DNA of 36,961 nucleotides from an uncultured Lachnospiraceae bacterium (GTDB lineage: Bacteria > Bacillota > Clostridia > Lachnospirales > Lachnospiraceae), in NCBI GenBank assembly GCA_910585635.1, contig CAJUFE010000046.1, forward strand, positions 1-36,961. The letters run 5' to 3'. Made by a program: the position numbers and the translations under genes. Positions 7,510 to 15,445 of the stretch are shown here, in pieces. The stretch's first letter is position 1. Every line of letters starts with the position of its first letter. Under the pieces are notes generated by a model, which worked only from the letters and a program-made list of their open reading frames with translations, made no database searches and was not told the origin of the DNA.

Positions 7510-9396
7510 TTGAGCCGTTTTCGAAAGGTGATCGACCAGGGAGCGGATCTGGCCAGGAAGGATGAGACGGTGGTGAATTTCATGCAGGGAGAGTCGTATC
7601 GGATCGGCCCGCTGGATACCCTGAAGATGGTCACCGCCTCCTCGATTTTCGGAGAGCCTTCCTATTACCGGGCAGGCGGCCTGGGAGAGCGTTCGGAGAG
7701 CGGCCTTGAGGCGGAGCGGAGACATTTCCTGCCTGTGGCGTCCCACGGTGTGGCAAGGGCAAGCGTTTCATCCGGCGGTGTGGTAGGTGCAGGCGCCGCT
7801 GGCGGCGGAAAGGGTTTTGGAGACGGTGGGATCATGGCCTGTACAAAAGGCCGCCCAGGGGACCATACAGCCCATGGCCGCGCCAGACTACCTAAAGGGC
7901 AGTTGCCAGGTGACCGCCCCTACAAGACCTGCGCCCTTCTGGAGGGCTATCTCCTCCTGGGGGAGGACTGGGACGGTCGGACCACCACCCAGGTGATGGA
8001 GCAGGCGGTGGACGCGGCTCTGGCGGCGGACTTTGAAGGGACCCTTAAGTGGGCGGTGACCCTGCGGAAGACCTTCGCCATGCGCTTGAACCCCCAGGTG
8101 ATCATGGTGCGGGCGGCGCTCCATCCGGGCAGAAAGGATTTTACCCGGGAGCATCCGGGAGTTTTTGGTGAGACCCAGCAGCAGGTCATGAGCCGGGGAG
8201 ACGACGCCCTGTCCCAGCTGGCCTATTTTCTATATCTGAACAAAGGGAAAAAGCAGATGCCCAGCATCCTAAAGCGTTCCATCGCCAGGCGGCTGGAGGC
8301 GCTGGATGCCTATGAGGCGGCGAAATATAAAAATGCGGAGATGGGCCTTAAGGACGCGGTCCGGATCACCCACGCCCATTCCGCGGTGATCGATACTTTC
8401 ATGCAGACGGGGACCCTCACGCTTCCGGAGGAGAAGAAGACCTGGGAGAACCTGCGCTCGGCTGGGCTGGGGTGGAAGGAGATCTTCTATCAGATCCCCA
8501 TGGGCCATATGGCCCTCCTCAGGAACCTGCGGGGTGTGTTCAAGGAAAGGGGGGACATGGCCTTCTGCCGGGACTATCTGGACCGGCTAAAGAGCGGTGT
8601 GGCTCAGGGGAAGCAGTTCCCCTTCCGCTACTACAGCGCCTACCAGGCAGTAGAAAAGAGCGACTGCGCCCACCGTCCCCTGCTCATGGACGGCCTGGAG
8701 GAATGTATGGACCTGTCCATGGACAATATCCCTCGCTTTGCAGGCAAGACTATGTGCCTGTCCGATAATTCCGGTTCCGCCTGGGGCGCTTTCCCCTCCG
8801 AGTACGGCACAGTCCAGATCGCGGTGATCGACAATCTTTCTTCTGTGATCGCGGCGGCGGCCTCGGAGGAGGGCTACGTGGGGAAATTTGGCGATAAGCT
8901 GAAGGTGTACCCAGTCTCTAAGCGGGGACAGATCCTGCGCCAATGCAGGGAGATCTCCCGGAATGGGAGCCAGGACGTGGGGGCCTCCACGGAGGGCGGC
9001 ATCTGGACGTTTTTTGACCAGGCCATCCAAAAGAAGGAGCATTGGGACCAGATCTTCATCTACTCCGACCAGCAGGCAGGCCATGGGGGCTTATATGGCA
9101 CCGAGGCCCAGCGGCATATCTACCAGGAGCAGGGCTACAGCTGTGAGCCCGGCAGAGCCTGTAAGGGACGATACATCAATGTGTTCCAGATGATCCTGGA
9201 GTACCGCAGGCGGGTGAACCCGAAGGTGAACGTGTTCTCCATCCAGACCGCAGGCTATGATGACGTGTGCATCCCGGAGTACGCCTACCGCACCTGCATC
9301 CTCTACGGGTGGACCGGGAAGGAGCTGCTCTTTGCCCGGCAGATGATCGATCTGTGGGACGAGATGGAGGGGGAGGGGCAGAGGGCGCCCCGATAG
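7510..9396 (+). CDS. rsr: Ro60-family RNA-binding protein (TROVE and vWA domains)
   Basis: This 628-residue protein is a bacterial Ro60 (Rsr) orthologue. The ring-shaped TROVE HEAT-repeat region spans about residues 20-400 (typical blocks SIFGEPSYYR, LKWAVTLRKTF, NPQVIMVRAALHPGR, MGLKDAVRITH, FRYYSAYQAV). It is followed by a von Willebrand A-like domain (about 410-615) with an intact MIDAS motif, D419-N-S421-G-S423. Family members bind Y RNAs and the ends of misfolded RNAs and act in RNA decay and stress survival. A TTG start at 7510 is favoured by GAGGAGGGG about 6 nt upstream. Oddly, residues 60-135 are a Gly/Ala/Arg-rich, low-complexity insert between two conserved TROVE blocks. The Y RNA gene lies just upstream. 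Confidence 0.92.
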   Translation: MSRFRKVIDQGADLARKDETVVNFMQGESYRIGPLDTLKMVTASSIFGEPSYYRAGGLGERSESGLEAERRHFLPVASHGVARASVSSGGVVGAGAAGGGKGFGDGGIMACTKGRPGDHTAHGRARLPKGQLPGDRPYKTCALLEGYLLLGEDWDGRTTTQVMEQAVDAALAADFEGTLKWAVTLRKTFAMRLNPQVIMVRAALHPGRKDFTREHPGVFGETQQQVMSRGDDALSQLAYFLYLNKGKKQMPSILKRSIARRLEALDAYEAAKYKNAEMGLKDAVRITHAHSAVIDTFMQTGTLTLPEEKKTWENLRSAGLGWKEIFYQIPMGHMALLRNLRGVFKERGDMAFCRDYLDRLKSGVAQGKQFPFRYYSAYQAVEKSDCAHRPLLMDGLEECMDLSMDNIPRFAGKTMCLSDNSGSAWGAFPSEYGTVQIAVIDNLSSVIAAAASEEGYVGKFGDKLKVYPVSKRGQILRQCREISRNGSQDVGASTEGGIWTFFDQAIQKKEHWDQIFIYSDQQAGHGGLYGTEAQRHIYQEQGYSCEPGRACKGRYINVFQMILEYRRRVNPKVNVFSIQTAGYDDVCIPEYAYRTCILYGWTGKELLFARQMIDLWDEMEGEGQRAPR

Positions 9397-9424
9397 CCGC
9401 AGTTGGCCCGAGCAGTGTGCGGCC

Positions 9425-9610
9425 CGGCCGCAGATCTGGACAAGGTGTTCCCGCTCGGCCGCAGGTCTGGACAAGGCGTTCCCGCCCGGCCGCAGATCTG
9501 GACAAGGCGTTCCCGCCCGGCCGCAGGTCTGGACAAGGCGGCCCCGCCCGGCCGCAGATCTGGATAAGGCGCTCCTGCCCGGCCGCAGATCTGGACAAGG
9601 CGGTCCCGCC
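9425..9610. repeat. Six tandem copies of a 31-bp GC-rich repeat
   Basis: The unit begins CGGCCGCAGATCTGGACAAG and repeats at 9425, 9456, 9487, 9518, 9549 and 9580, exactly every 31 bp with a few substitutions (AGATCT/AGGTCT). The period is not a multiple of three and all frames are merely open by GC content, so it is non-coding. It separates the convergent Ro60 and zinc-ribbon genes. Confidence 0.93.
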
Positions 9611-9632
9611 CGAGCCGGATGCGGCCCGCATA

Positions 9633-10040
9633 TCAGCTCCGCCGGATAAAATCCGTATGGCATTTGGGACAATGGATGCTGACCTTCCCCCGCCCTCTGG
9701 GGATCCGGATCTTCTGTCCGCAGCCGGGGCATCTATAGATGTGATACTTCCAGGCCTGGACAGCTTGAGCTTTCCATTTTTTGAGCTTCTCTGTCACCTG
9801 GGACCGCCATCGCAGATACACCGCATTTTCCCGAAGGCGGGCGGAGATGTTCTTCGAGAACATGCGGAAATAGCAGTAGGACAAAAGGGCCAGAGCCAGC
9901 CAGTAGAGGATACGGTCCCGGATGAACAGGTTTAGGATCAGCAGCACCAGGATGCAGCCGCTCAAAAAACGAGCCAGCTGGTCCGTGCCATATCGTCCGA
10001 TCATAAAACGCTGCAGTTTTTCTTTCCACTCTCGCATCAT
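9633..10040 (-). CDS. Small membrane protein with C-terminal zinc ribbon (unknown function)
   Basis: The 135-residue product has two closely spaced hydrophobic segments (about residues 25-58; LSGCILVLLILNLFI and ILYWLALALLSYCYF), a basic helical linker, and a zinc-ribbon end with CPGC and CPKC pairs (YRCPGCGQKIRIP...IHCPKCHTDF). It is likely an inner-membrane protein with the ribbon in the cytoplasm. Similar proteins occur in Lachnospiraceae, as I recall, without an assigned role. Two ATG codons in a row start the frame; GAAAGGA lies about 9 nt upstream. It is monocistronic and convergent with the Ro60 gene. Confidence 0.75.
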   Translation of the reverse strand: MMREWKEKLQRFMIGRYGTDQLARFLSGCILVLLILNLFIRDRILYWLALALLSYCYFRMFSKNISARLRENAVYLRWRSQVTEKLKKWKAQAVQAWKYHIYRCPGCGQKIRIPRGRGKVSIHCPKCHTDFIRRS

Positions 10041-10086
10041 GTTATAGGGTCCTTTCTATGCTGAACGATGTGCATCCTATGGTCTG

Positions 10087-10115
10087 ATCGTAACATACTG
10101 GGAAAGATAAAGCAA
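10087..10115 (-). promoter_or_regulatory. Probable promoter of the zinc-ribbon gene
   Basis: On the minus strand, TTGCTT (10110-10115), a 17-nt spacer and TACGAT (10087-10092) lie about 50 nt before the start codon. The -10 element is imperfect. Confidence 0.5.
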
Positions 10116-10269
10116 CAGTATTTGTTACGGCCCGGGGGCATAGGTCCACAGCGCCGGTCCGGTGTCTTGCGAGAATGGGATAAGATATCGACCGGACCGT
10201 GCGCATCTCCCGGAGGGAGCGTGTCCGAAGGACATGGTATGCTATAGTTGAGAAGAGGAAAGGTGGGAG

Positions 10270-10980
10270 ATGGCAGGTATGGATCGAAGGGGAGAACAGG
10301 AAAAAAGGCTTTTGGGTGAGCAGACGGAAGAGGCACTGATGGCCTATATCCTGCAGGTGCCGTTCCAGGTGGGCCAGCGGATACCCAATGAATTTGAACT
10401 GGCACAGCGGTTCGGTGTGGGGAGGAGCACGATCCGGGAGGCCGTCAAGGGACTGGTGTCCAAAGGGATATTGGAGGTGCGCCGGGGATCCGGCACCTAT
10501 GTGACCGCCACCCGCCTGGCGGACCAGGATCCCTTAGGGTTGTCCGGGCTGCAGGATCGATATAAATCAGCATTGGAGCTGTTGGATGTACGTCTGCTGC
10601 TGGAGCCGGAGATCGCGGCGCTGGCGGCGGAATATGCCACGGAGGGAGAGCTGGAGGAGCTTAAAAAGCTCTGTGCGGAGACCGAGCAGCTGTACCGGGA
10701 TGGAAAGGACCATATCCCCAAGGATATCCAGTTCCATACCTGCATCGCCAAGTGCAGCAAGAATCGTGTGGTGGAGACCCTGGTGCCGCTGATCCATACG
10801 GCGGTCACCACGTTTGCCGACCTGACCCAACGGGCCTTACTGGAAGAGACGATCCAGACCCATCGGGCGATCGTCGATGCGGTGGCGGACCGGGACCCGG
10901 TGGGTGCGCGGTGCGCTATGACAATGCATCTGACCTATAACCGGCAGGCGATGGTCAGGCGCTATAAAGAGCAGCAATGA
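10270..10980 (+). CDS. GntR-family regulator with FCD ligand domain
   Basis: This 236-residue protein has a GntR winged helix (about residues 15-80; FELAQRFGVGRSTIREAVKGL is the recognition helix region and RRGSGTYV the wing). An FCD helical domain (about 95-225) carries metal-coordinating histidines in FHTCIAK, THRAIVDA and MTMHLTYN. FCD regulators sense carboxylates such as sugar acids. The ATG at 10270 follows AAAGGTGG by about 4 nt, with a second ATG three codons on. A 5-3-5 palindrome, TGTCCGAAGGACA (10222-10234), lies just upstream and could be its own operator. The dehydratase downstream, separated by 487 bp with repeated operator-like sites, is the likely target (inference). Confidence 0.88.
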   Translation: MAGMDRRGEQEKRLLGEQTEEALMAYILQVPFQVGQRIPNEFELAQRFGVGRSTIREAVKGLVSKGILEVRRGSGTYVTATRLADQDPLGLSGLQDRYKSALELLDVRLLLEPEIAALAAEYATEGELEELKKLCAETEQLYRDGKDHIPKDIQFHTCIAKCSKNRVVETLVPLIHTAVTTFADLTQRALLEETIQTHRAIVDAVADRDPVGARCAMTMHLTYNRQAMVRRYKEQQ

Positions 10981-11343
10981 AACGACGGAGAGGTTGTGGC
11001 AGGATAGCCGGCTTATACCCTATCCGGCGCTGATGACGCCATATCAGCACCAGATAAGGTATGCTCGATGCATTTTGCCACAGCCTCTGTTTTGGTCAGA
11101 TCCCCATGTCTGTTTTCATCGTAACAGTTCCAGTCTCCTGGACTATTGCATTCTCCGGCTATTAAGGATCGCTATGGGGTGGCCGGATGCTTGCGGCCAC
11201 CGTGTTCTGCCCAAAGAGCGCGATGTCGTGCATCAACGTGGTAAATGCCCAAAGAGCACGATGTCGTACATCAACAAGGTAAATGCCCAAGGGGCAGACC
11301 CCGCGCAGACCTGTCAGGACCGTTACTTTTCGTCAGATGTCTA
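10981..11343. other. Intergenic stretch between the GntR and dehydratase genes, with a duplicated 38-bp segment
   Basis: No gene is supported. Positions 11209-11284 hold two imperfect copies of a 38-bp unit (starting GCCCAAAGAGC at 11209 and 11247), and a third copy breaks off after 11285. The first 200 bp show nothing I can assign. Confidence 0.5.
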
Positions 11344-11372
11344 TTGACAGAGTTCCTGATATATAGTATCAT
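11344..11372 (+). promoter_or_regulatory. Promoter of the IlvD/Edd-type dehydratase gene
   Basis: TTGACA (11344-11349), a 17-nt spacer and TATCAT (11367-11372) predict a start near 11379. Operator-like repeats begin immediately after it. Confidence 0.75.
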
Positions 11373-11381
11373 CATAACTAT

Positions 11382-11442
11382 AAACATCAGATGTATATAG
11401 CAAAATATCGAGAAAAATACAAAAAACATCATATGTATATGG
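11382..11442. promoter_or_regulatory. Paired operator-like sites in the dehydratase leader
   Basis: Two 19-bp sites match at 17 positions: AAACATCAGATGTATATAG (11382-11400) and AAACATCATATGTATATGG (11424-11442). The first contains the perfect palindrome ACATC-A-GATGT. Their starts are 42 bp apart, four helical turns, placing both on one DNA face. They lie just downstream of the predicted start, as expected for a repressor; the GntR/FCD protein is the natural candidate (inference). The string CTATATACAT of the reverse site recurs at 13267-13276, between the dehydratase and HIT genes. Confidence 0.5.
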
Positions 11443-11467
11443 AGCGCGAAAAGAATGGAGGGATCAT

Positions 11468-13225
11468 ATGCGCAGTTTAAAGAGTCAGGAGATGCGGCGT
11501 CTCGCACCGGAGCTGGATCCGCTGCGGATCGGGACTGGCTGGAAGCCGGAGGATCTGTCGAAGCCTCAGGTGCTCATCGAGAGCACCTATGGCGACAGCC
11601 ATCCAGGCAGCGGGCACTTACAGGTCTTGGTGGAGGAGGTGCGGAAAGGGATCGCGGAGGCCGGGGGCTTCGGCGCCCGGTATTTCTGCACGGATATCTG
11701 TGACGGGGAGAGCCAGGGGACGGATGGGATCAATTTCAGCCTGGCCAGCCGGGAGATGATCGCCAATATGATCGAGATCCACGCCAATGCCACGCCTTTT
11801 GACGCCGGCGTCTACCTTTCCAGCTGTGATAAGGGGCTGCCAGGGAACCTGATGGGGCTGGCCCGGGTGGATATCCCGGCCATCGTAGTACCGGGCGGCA
11901 CCATGAACGCCGGCCCGGATATGCTCACGTTAGAGCAGCTGGGGATGTACAGCGCCAGATATCAGCGAGGGGAGATCGGTCAGGAGGAGCTGGCGTGGGC
12001 TAAGGAGAACGCCTGTCCCAGCTGCGGGGCCTGCTCCTTTATCGGGACCGCCTCCACCATGCAGATCATGGCCGAAGCCCTGGGGCTGGCCCTGCCGGGG
12101 AGCGCGCTGATGCCGGCCACCAGCCCGGACCTTTTGACCTTTGCCAGAGAGGCGGGCAGGCGGGCGGTGGAGATCGCGGGGGTGGATGAGATGCGGCCCA
12201 GCGCGATCGTCACCATGGACAGCTTTGAAAATGCGATCTTGGTCCACGCCGCCGTCTCCGGCAGCACCAACTGTCTCCTCCACATCCCGGCGATCGCCCA
12301 TGAGCTGGGGATCAAAGTCACAGGGGATACCTTTGACCGTCTCCACCGGAACGCTAAGTATCTGCTGGATGTGCGCCCGGCAGGGCGTTGGCCGGCAGAA
12401 TGCTTCTATTATGCCGGCGGCGTCCCGGCCATCATGGAGGAGATCAAGGACCGGCTGCATCTGGATGCCATGACCGTGACTGGAAAGACCCTGGGAGAAA
12501 ATCTGGAAGCGCTAAAGGCGAGCGGATTTTATGGACGCTGCCAGCAGTGGCTGCAGGGATTTAATACACGCTACGGCTGCGCCATCCGAAAGGAGGACAT
12601 CATCCGTCCCCACAGCCAGGCCATCGGGACCGACGGGAGCATCGCCGTCCTGCGCGGGAACTTAGCGCCGGAAGGGGCGGTGATCAAGCATACCGCCTGC
12701 CCCAAGGAGATGTTCCGGGCCGTGCTCAGAGCAAAGCCCTTTGACAGCGAGGAGGAGTGTCTGGACGCGGTGCTCAAGCACAAGGTGGAAAAGGGAGATG
12801 CCGTGTTCATCCGCTATGAGGGCCCGAAGGGCAGCGGGATGCCGGAGATGTTCTACACATCCGAGGCGATCAGCAGCGATCAGGAGCTGGGGAGGAGCAT
12901 CGCCTTGATCACGGACGGACGTTTTTCCGGGGCCTCTACCGGCCCGGTGATCGGACACTGCAGCCCGGAGGCCGCGGACGGCGGACCGATCGCCCTGGTG
13001 GAAGAGGGGGATCTGATCTGCATCGATGTGCTGGAGCGGAAGCTGGCGATCGTAGGCATCCATGGGGAGAGGAAGACTGAGGAGGAGATCCAGGCGGTCC
13101 TCAAGGAGCGCAAAAAAGCCTGGAAGCCTCGGGAGGCCCGCTATAAGCGGGGGGTGCTCCGCCTGTTTGGCGAGCATGCGGTGAGCCCGATGCGGGGGGC
13201 GTACTTAGACTATGAGGAACGTTGA
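11468..13225 (+). CDS. IlvD/Edd-family dehydratase, probably a sugar-acid (aldonate) dehydratase
   Basis: The 585-residue protein belongs to the iron-sulfur dehydratases that convert dihydroxy acids, or aldonic acids such as gluconate, xylonate and arabinonate, to 2-keto-3-deoxy acids. Visible motifs are ICDG (C78), SSCDKGLPG (C120, D121, K122), CPSCGACSF (C183, C186, C189) and the C-terminal signature ALITDGRFSGAS. Length is normal for the family. An ATG at 11468 is preceded by GGAGGG about 6 nt upstream. Flanking regulators, an alcohol dehydrogenase and a TRAP importer argue for sugar-acid catabolism over branched-chain amino acid synthesis (inference). No aldolase or kinase for the next step is in the window. 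Confidence 0.85.
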   Translation: MRSLKSQEMRRLAPELDPLRIGTGWKPEDLSKPQVLIESTYGDSHPGSGHLQVLVEEVRKGIAEAGGFGARYFCTDICDGESQGTDGINFSLASREMIANMIEIHANATPFDAGVYLSSCDKGLPGNLMGLARVDIPAIVVPGGTMNAGPDMLTLEQLGMYSARYQRGEIGQEELAWAKENACPSCGACSFIGTASTMQIMAEALGLALPGSALMPATSPDLLTFAREAGRRAVEIAGVDEMRPSAIVTMDSFENAILVHAAVSGSTNCLLHIPAIAHELGIKVTGDTFDRLHRNAKYLLDVRPAGRWPAECFYYAGGVPAIMEEIKDRLHLDAMTVTGKTLGENLEALKASGFYGRCQQWLQGFNTRYGCAIRKEDIIRPHSQAIGTDGSIAVLRGNLAPEGAVIKHTACPKEMFRAVLRAKPFDSEEECLDAVLKHKVEKGDAVFIRYEGPKGSGMPEMFYTSEAISSDQELGRSIALITDGRFSGASTGPVIGHCSPEAADGGPIALVEEGDLICIDVLERKLAIVGIHGERKTEEEIQAVLKERKKAWKPREARYKRGVLRLFGEHAVSPMRGAYLDYEER

Positions 13226-13330
13226 AAACACCACATATCTCTTTTAAAAAGAAACCATATATGCCACTATATACATACCATATGCATGTCTTAAAAACTA
13301 CCAGAAATAAAAAAGAAAGCAGGTCATGTT

Positions 13331-13753
13331 ATGGGTAAGGATTGTTTTTATTGTGAAAATGGCGAGAAGCTGGCCAGTCTGATGATACCAGTCTGCGCAC
13401 TGCGCTATAGTGATGTATTTTTGAACAGGGACCAGAAGCACAGAGGGCGGTGCATCGTCGCGTTGAAAGAGCATAAGACGGAATATTTCCAATTGACACC
13501 GGAGGAGAACGCCGGCTATTTTGAAGAGCTGTCCCGGGTGGCGAAGGCGATCTGGGAGCTGTATCATCCGGATAAGTTAAACTATGCCACCTTCGGGGAC
13601 GGGGTCCCCCATGTCCACGTCCATGTGGTCCCTAAATACCGGGACGGGCTGGATTGGGGACAGCCATTTGATGACACCCATACAAAGGAGCTCCTTTCGG
13701 AAGAAGCGTACGCGCAGATGGTCCAGGAGCTGCGAGAAAAGCTCCTGGGTTGA
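13331..13753 (+). CDS. HIT-family nucleotide hydrolase/transferase
   Basis: This 140-residue protein carries the histidine-triad motif HVHVHVVPK near residue 95, preceded by GDGVPH, and an N-terminal CFYC pair that may bind zinc as in some HIT proteins. HIT enzymes hydrolyse nucleotide conjugates such as dinucleoside polyphosphates and AMP-amidates. The start at 13331 is supported by AGCAGG about 8 nt upstream. It follows the dehydratase by 105 bp, in an AT-rich gap with an operator-like half-site, so it may be co-transcribed. Its role in a sugar-acid cluster is unclear. Confidence 0.87.
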   Translation: MGKDCFYCENGEKLASLMIPVCALRYSDVFLNRDQKHRGRCIVALKEHKTEYFQLTPEENAGYFEELSRVAKAIWELYHPDKLNYATFGDGVPHVHVHVVPKYRDGLDWGQPFDDTHTKELLSEEAYAQMVQELREKLLG

Positions 13754-13788
13754 CACCTGGGCTGAGGGGGTTCTGTGGGATTGTGGAT

Positions 13789-14901
13789 CTACGGAGCCTG
13801 CAGGTCCCTGACGCTGTCATAGAGGGTCAGGGTGGCGGGGATCAGGATCTTCATCGGGTATCGCTCGCCATAGACGATCTGGTCCATCAGGTTCCGCAGA
13901 GCCGCCTTGGCCATCCAGGGGATATGGATCTCCACGGTGGACAGCCGGGGGATGCAGTATCTGGCGTGGTCGGAATGATCATAGCCGACGATGCTGATGT
14001 CCTTCGGGATGGCCAGCCCGGCCTGGTGGATCGCCTGGACCGCGCCGCTGGCCAGCCGGTCATTAAAGGCCAGGATGGCGGTGGGCGGTTTGGGACAGGC
14101 CTTCAGCATGGCCTCGGTCACCCGGTATCCGCCGTCCGCCTCCCAAGTGTCGGCGCACAGATCGTACTCCTTTTTGATGGTCAGGCCGTAGCTCTCCATA
14201 GCGGCGGCCGCGCCCTGGTAACGCTCCCTGGCGGAGACATAATCCGGGATCCCGTTCAGGATGGCGATGTCCTTGTGCCCCTTTTGGAGCAGATGCATGG
14301 CGGCGGCATAAGTCCCGGCGTAGTTGTCGGAGAGGATCGACGGGATCTGGGGGTTCACGCTGTTCAACAGGACACAGGGGATCTGTTTCTCCACAGTCTG
14401 TGCGATGCAGCCGGCGGAGATATTGGAAACGAACATGATCCCGGAGATATCCCGGTGCTGGTCCAGCAAATGCCCCAGGTCCTCATGGTCATCCAGGGAG
14501 GAGTAGAGGAGGGTGTACCCTAAGGCCCTGCACTCTTTTTCGATGTTATAAAATAATTCTGCATAAAAGGGGACGGTGATCCGGTCGCTCTTGTTGCTGC
14601 TCTTGGGCAGGAGAAAGGCGATGGTCTTCGTGCCGTTGGAGGAGGGGGCGCCGTCTGGGGGCTCCTTTTCGTCCTCCTGACGGATCACCACGGAACCCTT
14701 GCCCGCTTTTTTCTCCACCAGCCCTTCCTCCACCAGGAGGGAAAAGGCTTTTCGGACCGTGGTCCGGTCCACATGGTAGATCTCCCCCACCTCTCGCTCC
14801 GAGGGCAGCAGATCCCCCAGCTTGTAATAGCCGGAGCTGATCTTATCCTTTAAGTCCTGATAGACTTGTTTATAAAGAAAGGTCTTTTTATCTGTATCCA
14901 T
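13789..14901 (-). CDS. GntR-LacI hybrid transcriptional regulator (AraR type)
   Basis: The 370-residue protein has an N-terminal GntR winged helix (about residues 8-75; LLPSEREVGEIYHVDRTTVR) and a C-terminal LacI/periplasmic-binding-like sugar sensor (about 95-365; KTIAFLLPKS, ISGIMFVSN, KDISIVGYDHSD, STVEIHIPWMA). AraR of Bacillus has this architecture and is released by its sugar ligand. Here the ligand is probably a sugar or sugar acid handled by the adjacent cluster (inference). The ATG at 14901 has GAAGGAG 9 nt upstream. It converges with the HIT gene, and its promoter lies at 14940-14968. Confidence 0.9.
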   Translation of the reverse strand: MDTDKKTFLYKQVYQDLKDKISSGYYKLGDLLPSEREVGEIYHVDRTTVRKAFSLLVEEGLVEKKAGKGSVVIRQEDEKEPPDGAPSSNGTKTIAFLLPKSSNKSDRITVPFYAELFYNIEKECRALGYTLLYSSLDDHEDLGHLLDQHRDISGIMFVSNISAGCIAQTVEKQIPCVLLNSVNPQIPSILSDNYAGTYAAAMHLLQKGHKDIAILNGIPDYVSARERYQGAAAAMESYGLTIKKEYDLCADTWEADGGYRVTEAMLKACPKPPTAILAFNDRLASGAVQAIHQAGLAIPKDISIVGYDHSDHARYCIPRLSTVEIHIPWMAKAALRNLMDQIVYGERYPMKILIPATLTLYDSVRDLQAP

Positions 14902-14939
14902 ATCCGTATACTCCTTCGAAAAAATATCCGCTATCTGCT

Positions 14940-14968
14940 ATTTTAACCGGAAAAAACGCATTTGACAA
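14940..14968 (-). promoter_or_regulatory. Promoter of the GntR-LacI regulator gene
   Basis: On the minus strand, TTGTCA (14963-14968), a 17-nt spacer and TAAAAT (14940-14945) lie about 40 nt before the ATG. Confidence 0.7.
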
Positions 14969-15067
14969 TAAGGTAGCCTGTTGTGGGGCAGAAAACTGGT
15001 GAGGTAGTTGCTTTTTGCACCCACGCCAGTTATTGGATAGGTGCAGCGCATGGTCGGTCACCCGTAC

Positions 15068-15204
15068 GCATCCAGAGGCCCGGTCCCCCACGGGGACGCG
15101 CTCTCGCTCCGGTCGGGGCGCAGCGGTACTAGGCTCGTGAAGGACCTCGCCAAGGACCGGCGCCCCTTTAGGGTCCCCTTAGGGGGATCCGGTCCTCTGG
15201 ATGC
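15068..15204 (+). repeat. Structured intergenic element, copy A
   Basis: This 137-nt foldback is closed by GCATCCAGAGG/CCTCTGGATGC (15068-15078 with 15194-15204), then CCGG, CCCCC/GGGGG and GGGGAC/GTCCCC. Inside are the conserved CGCTCTCGCTCCG, a variable stem GGGGCGC/GCGCCCC, and an inner hairpin around AGGCTCG...CCTCGCC, followed by TAGGGTCC. The same conserved segments occur in copies B and C with different but still pairing stems. No open frame is supported. Confidence 0.85.
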
Positions 15205-15254
15205 TGGGCAGCGGGCAAGCGACAGATCAAAAGCTCAGCCGATCAAGTAGCGCA

Positions 15255-15380
15255 GGGAGGGGGCTGTCACAAAAGGAACCCCTAGAAAGACGTCGGCGCT
15301 TAGCGAGGTTTTTTCGAGCTTAGCGTCCGTTACGTCTTTCTCGGAGCGAGAGCGCGGTGACGTTGTGACAGCCCCCTCCC
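15255..15380 (-). repeat. Structured intergenic element, copy B (inverted)
   Basis: This 126-nt foldback is closed by the perfect 16-bp stem GGGAGGGGGCTGTCAC/GTGACAGCCCCCTCCC (15255-15270 with 15365-15380). Read on the minus strand it shows CGCTCTCGCTCCGA, the variable stem GAAAGACGT/ACGTCTTTC, an inner hairpin CGG-CGCT-AGC/GCT-AGCG-CCG around GCTCG...CCTCGC, and CTAGGGGTTCC. It lies 65 bp after the iron alcohol dehydrogenase stop codon in that gene's direction and could act as its transcript end structure (inference). Confidence 0.85.
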
Positions 15381-15445
15381 GGAGCGGACCTTTGGCCAAC
15401 CTGTGAAAAGTAACGAGGGAGAAGAGCGGGCCTGAAAGGCCGGCT

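Noticed and set aside
9425..9610. CRISPR array
   Set aside because: Units are directly adjacent 31-bp tandem repeats without unique spacers, and no cas genes are present.
11468..13225. Assignment as IlvD of branched-chain amino acid synthesis
   Set aside because: No ilv neighbours. Flanking GntR/FCD regulator, alcohol dehydrogenase and TRAP importer fit sugar-acid use better, though sequence alone does not settle it.
15068..15380. Insertion sequence or MITE bounded by inverted repeats
   Set aside because: The terminal stems of copies A, B and C are unrelated in sequence, there are no target-site duplications I can see, and no transposase is present; a conserved RNA-like core fits better.
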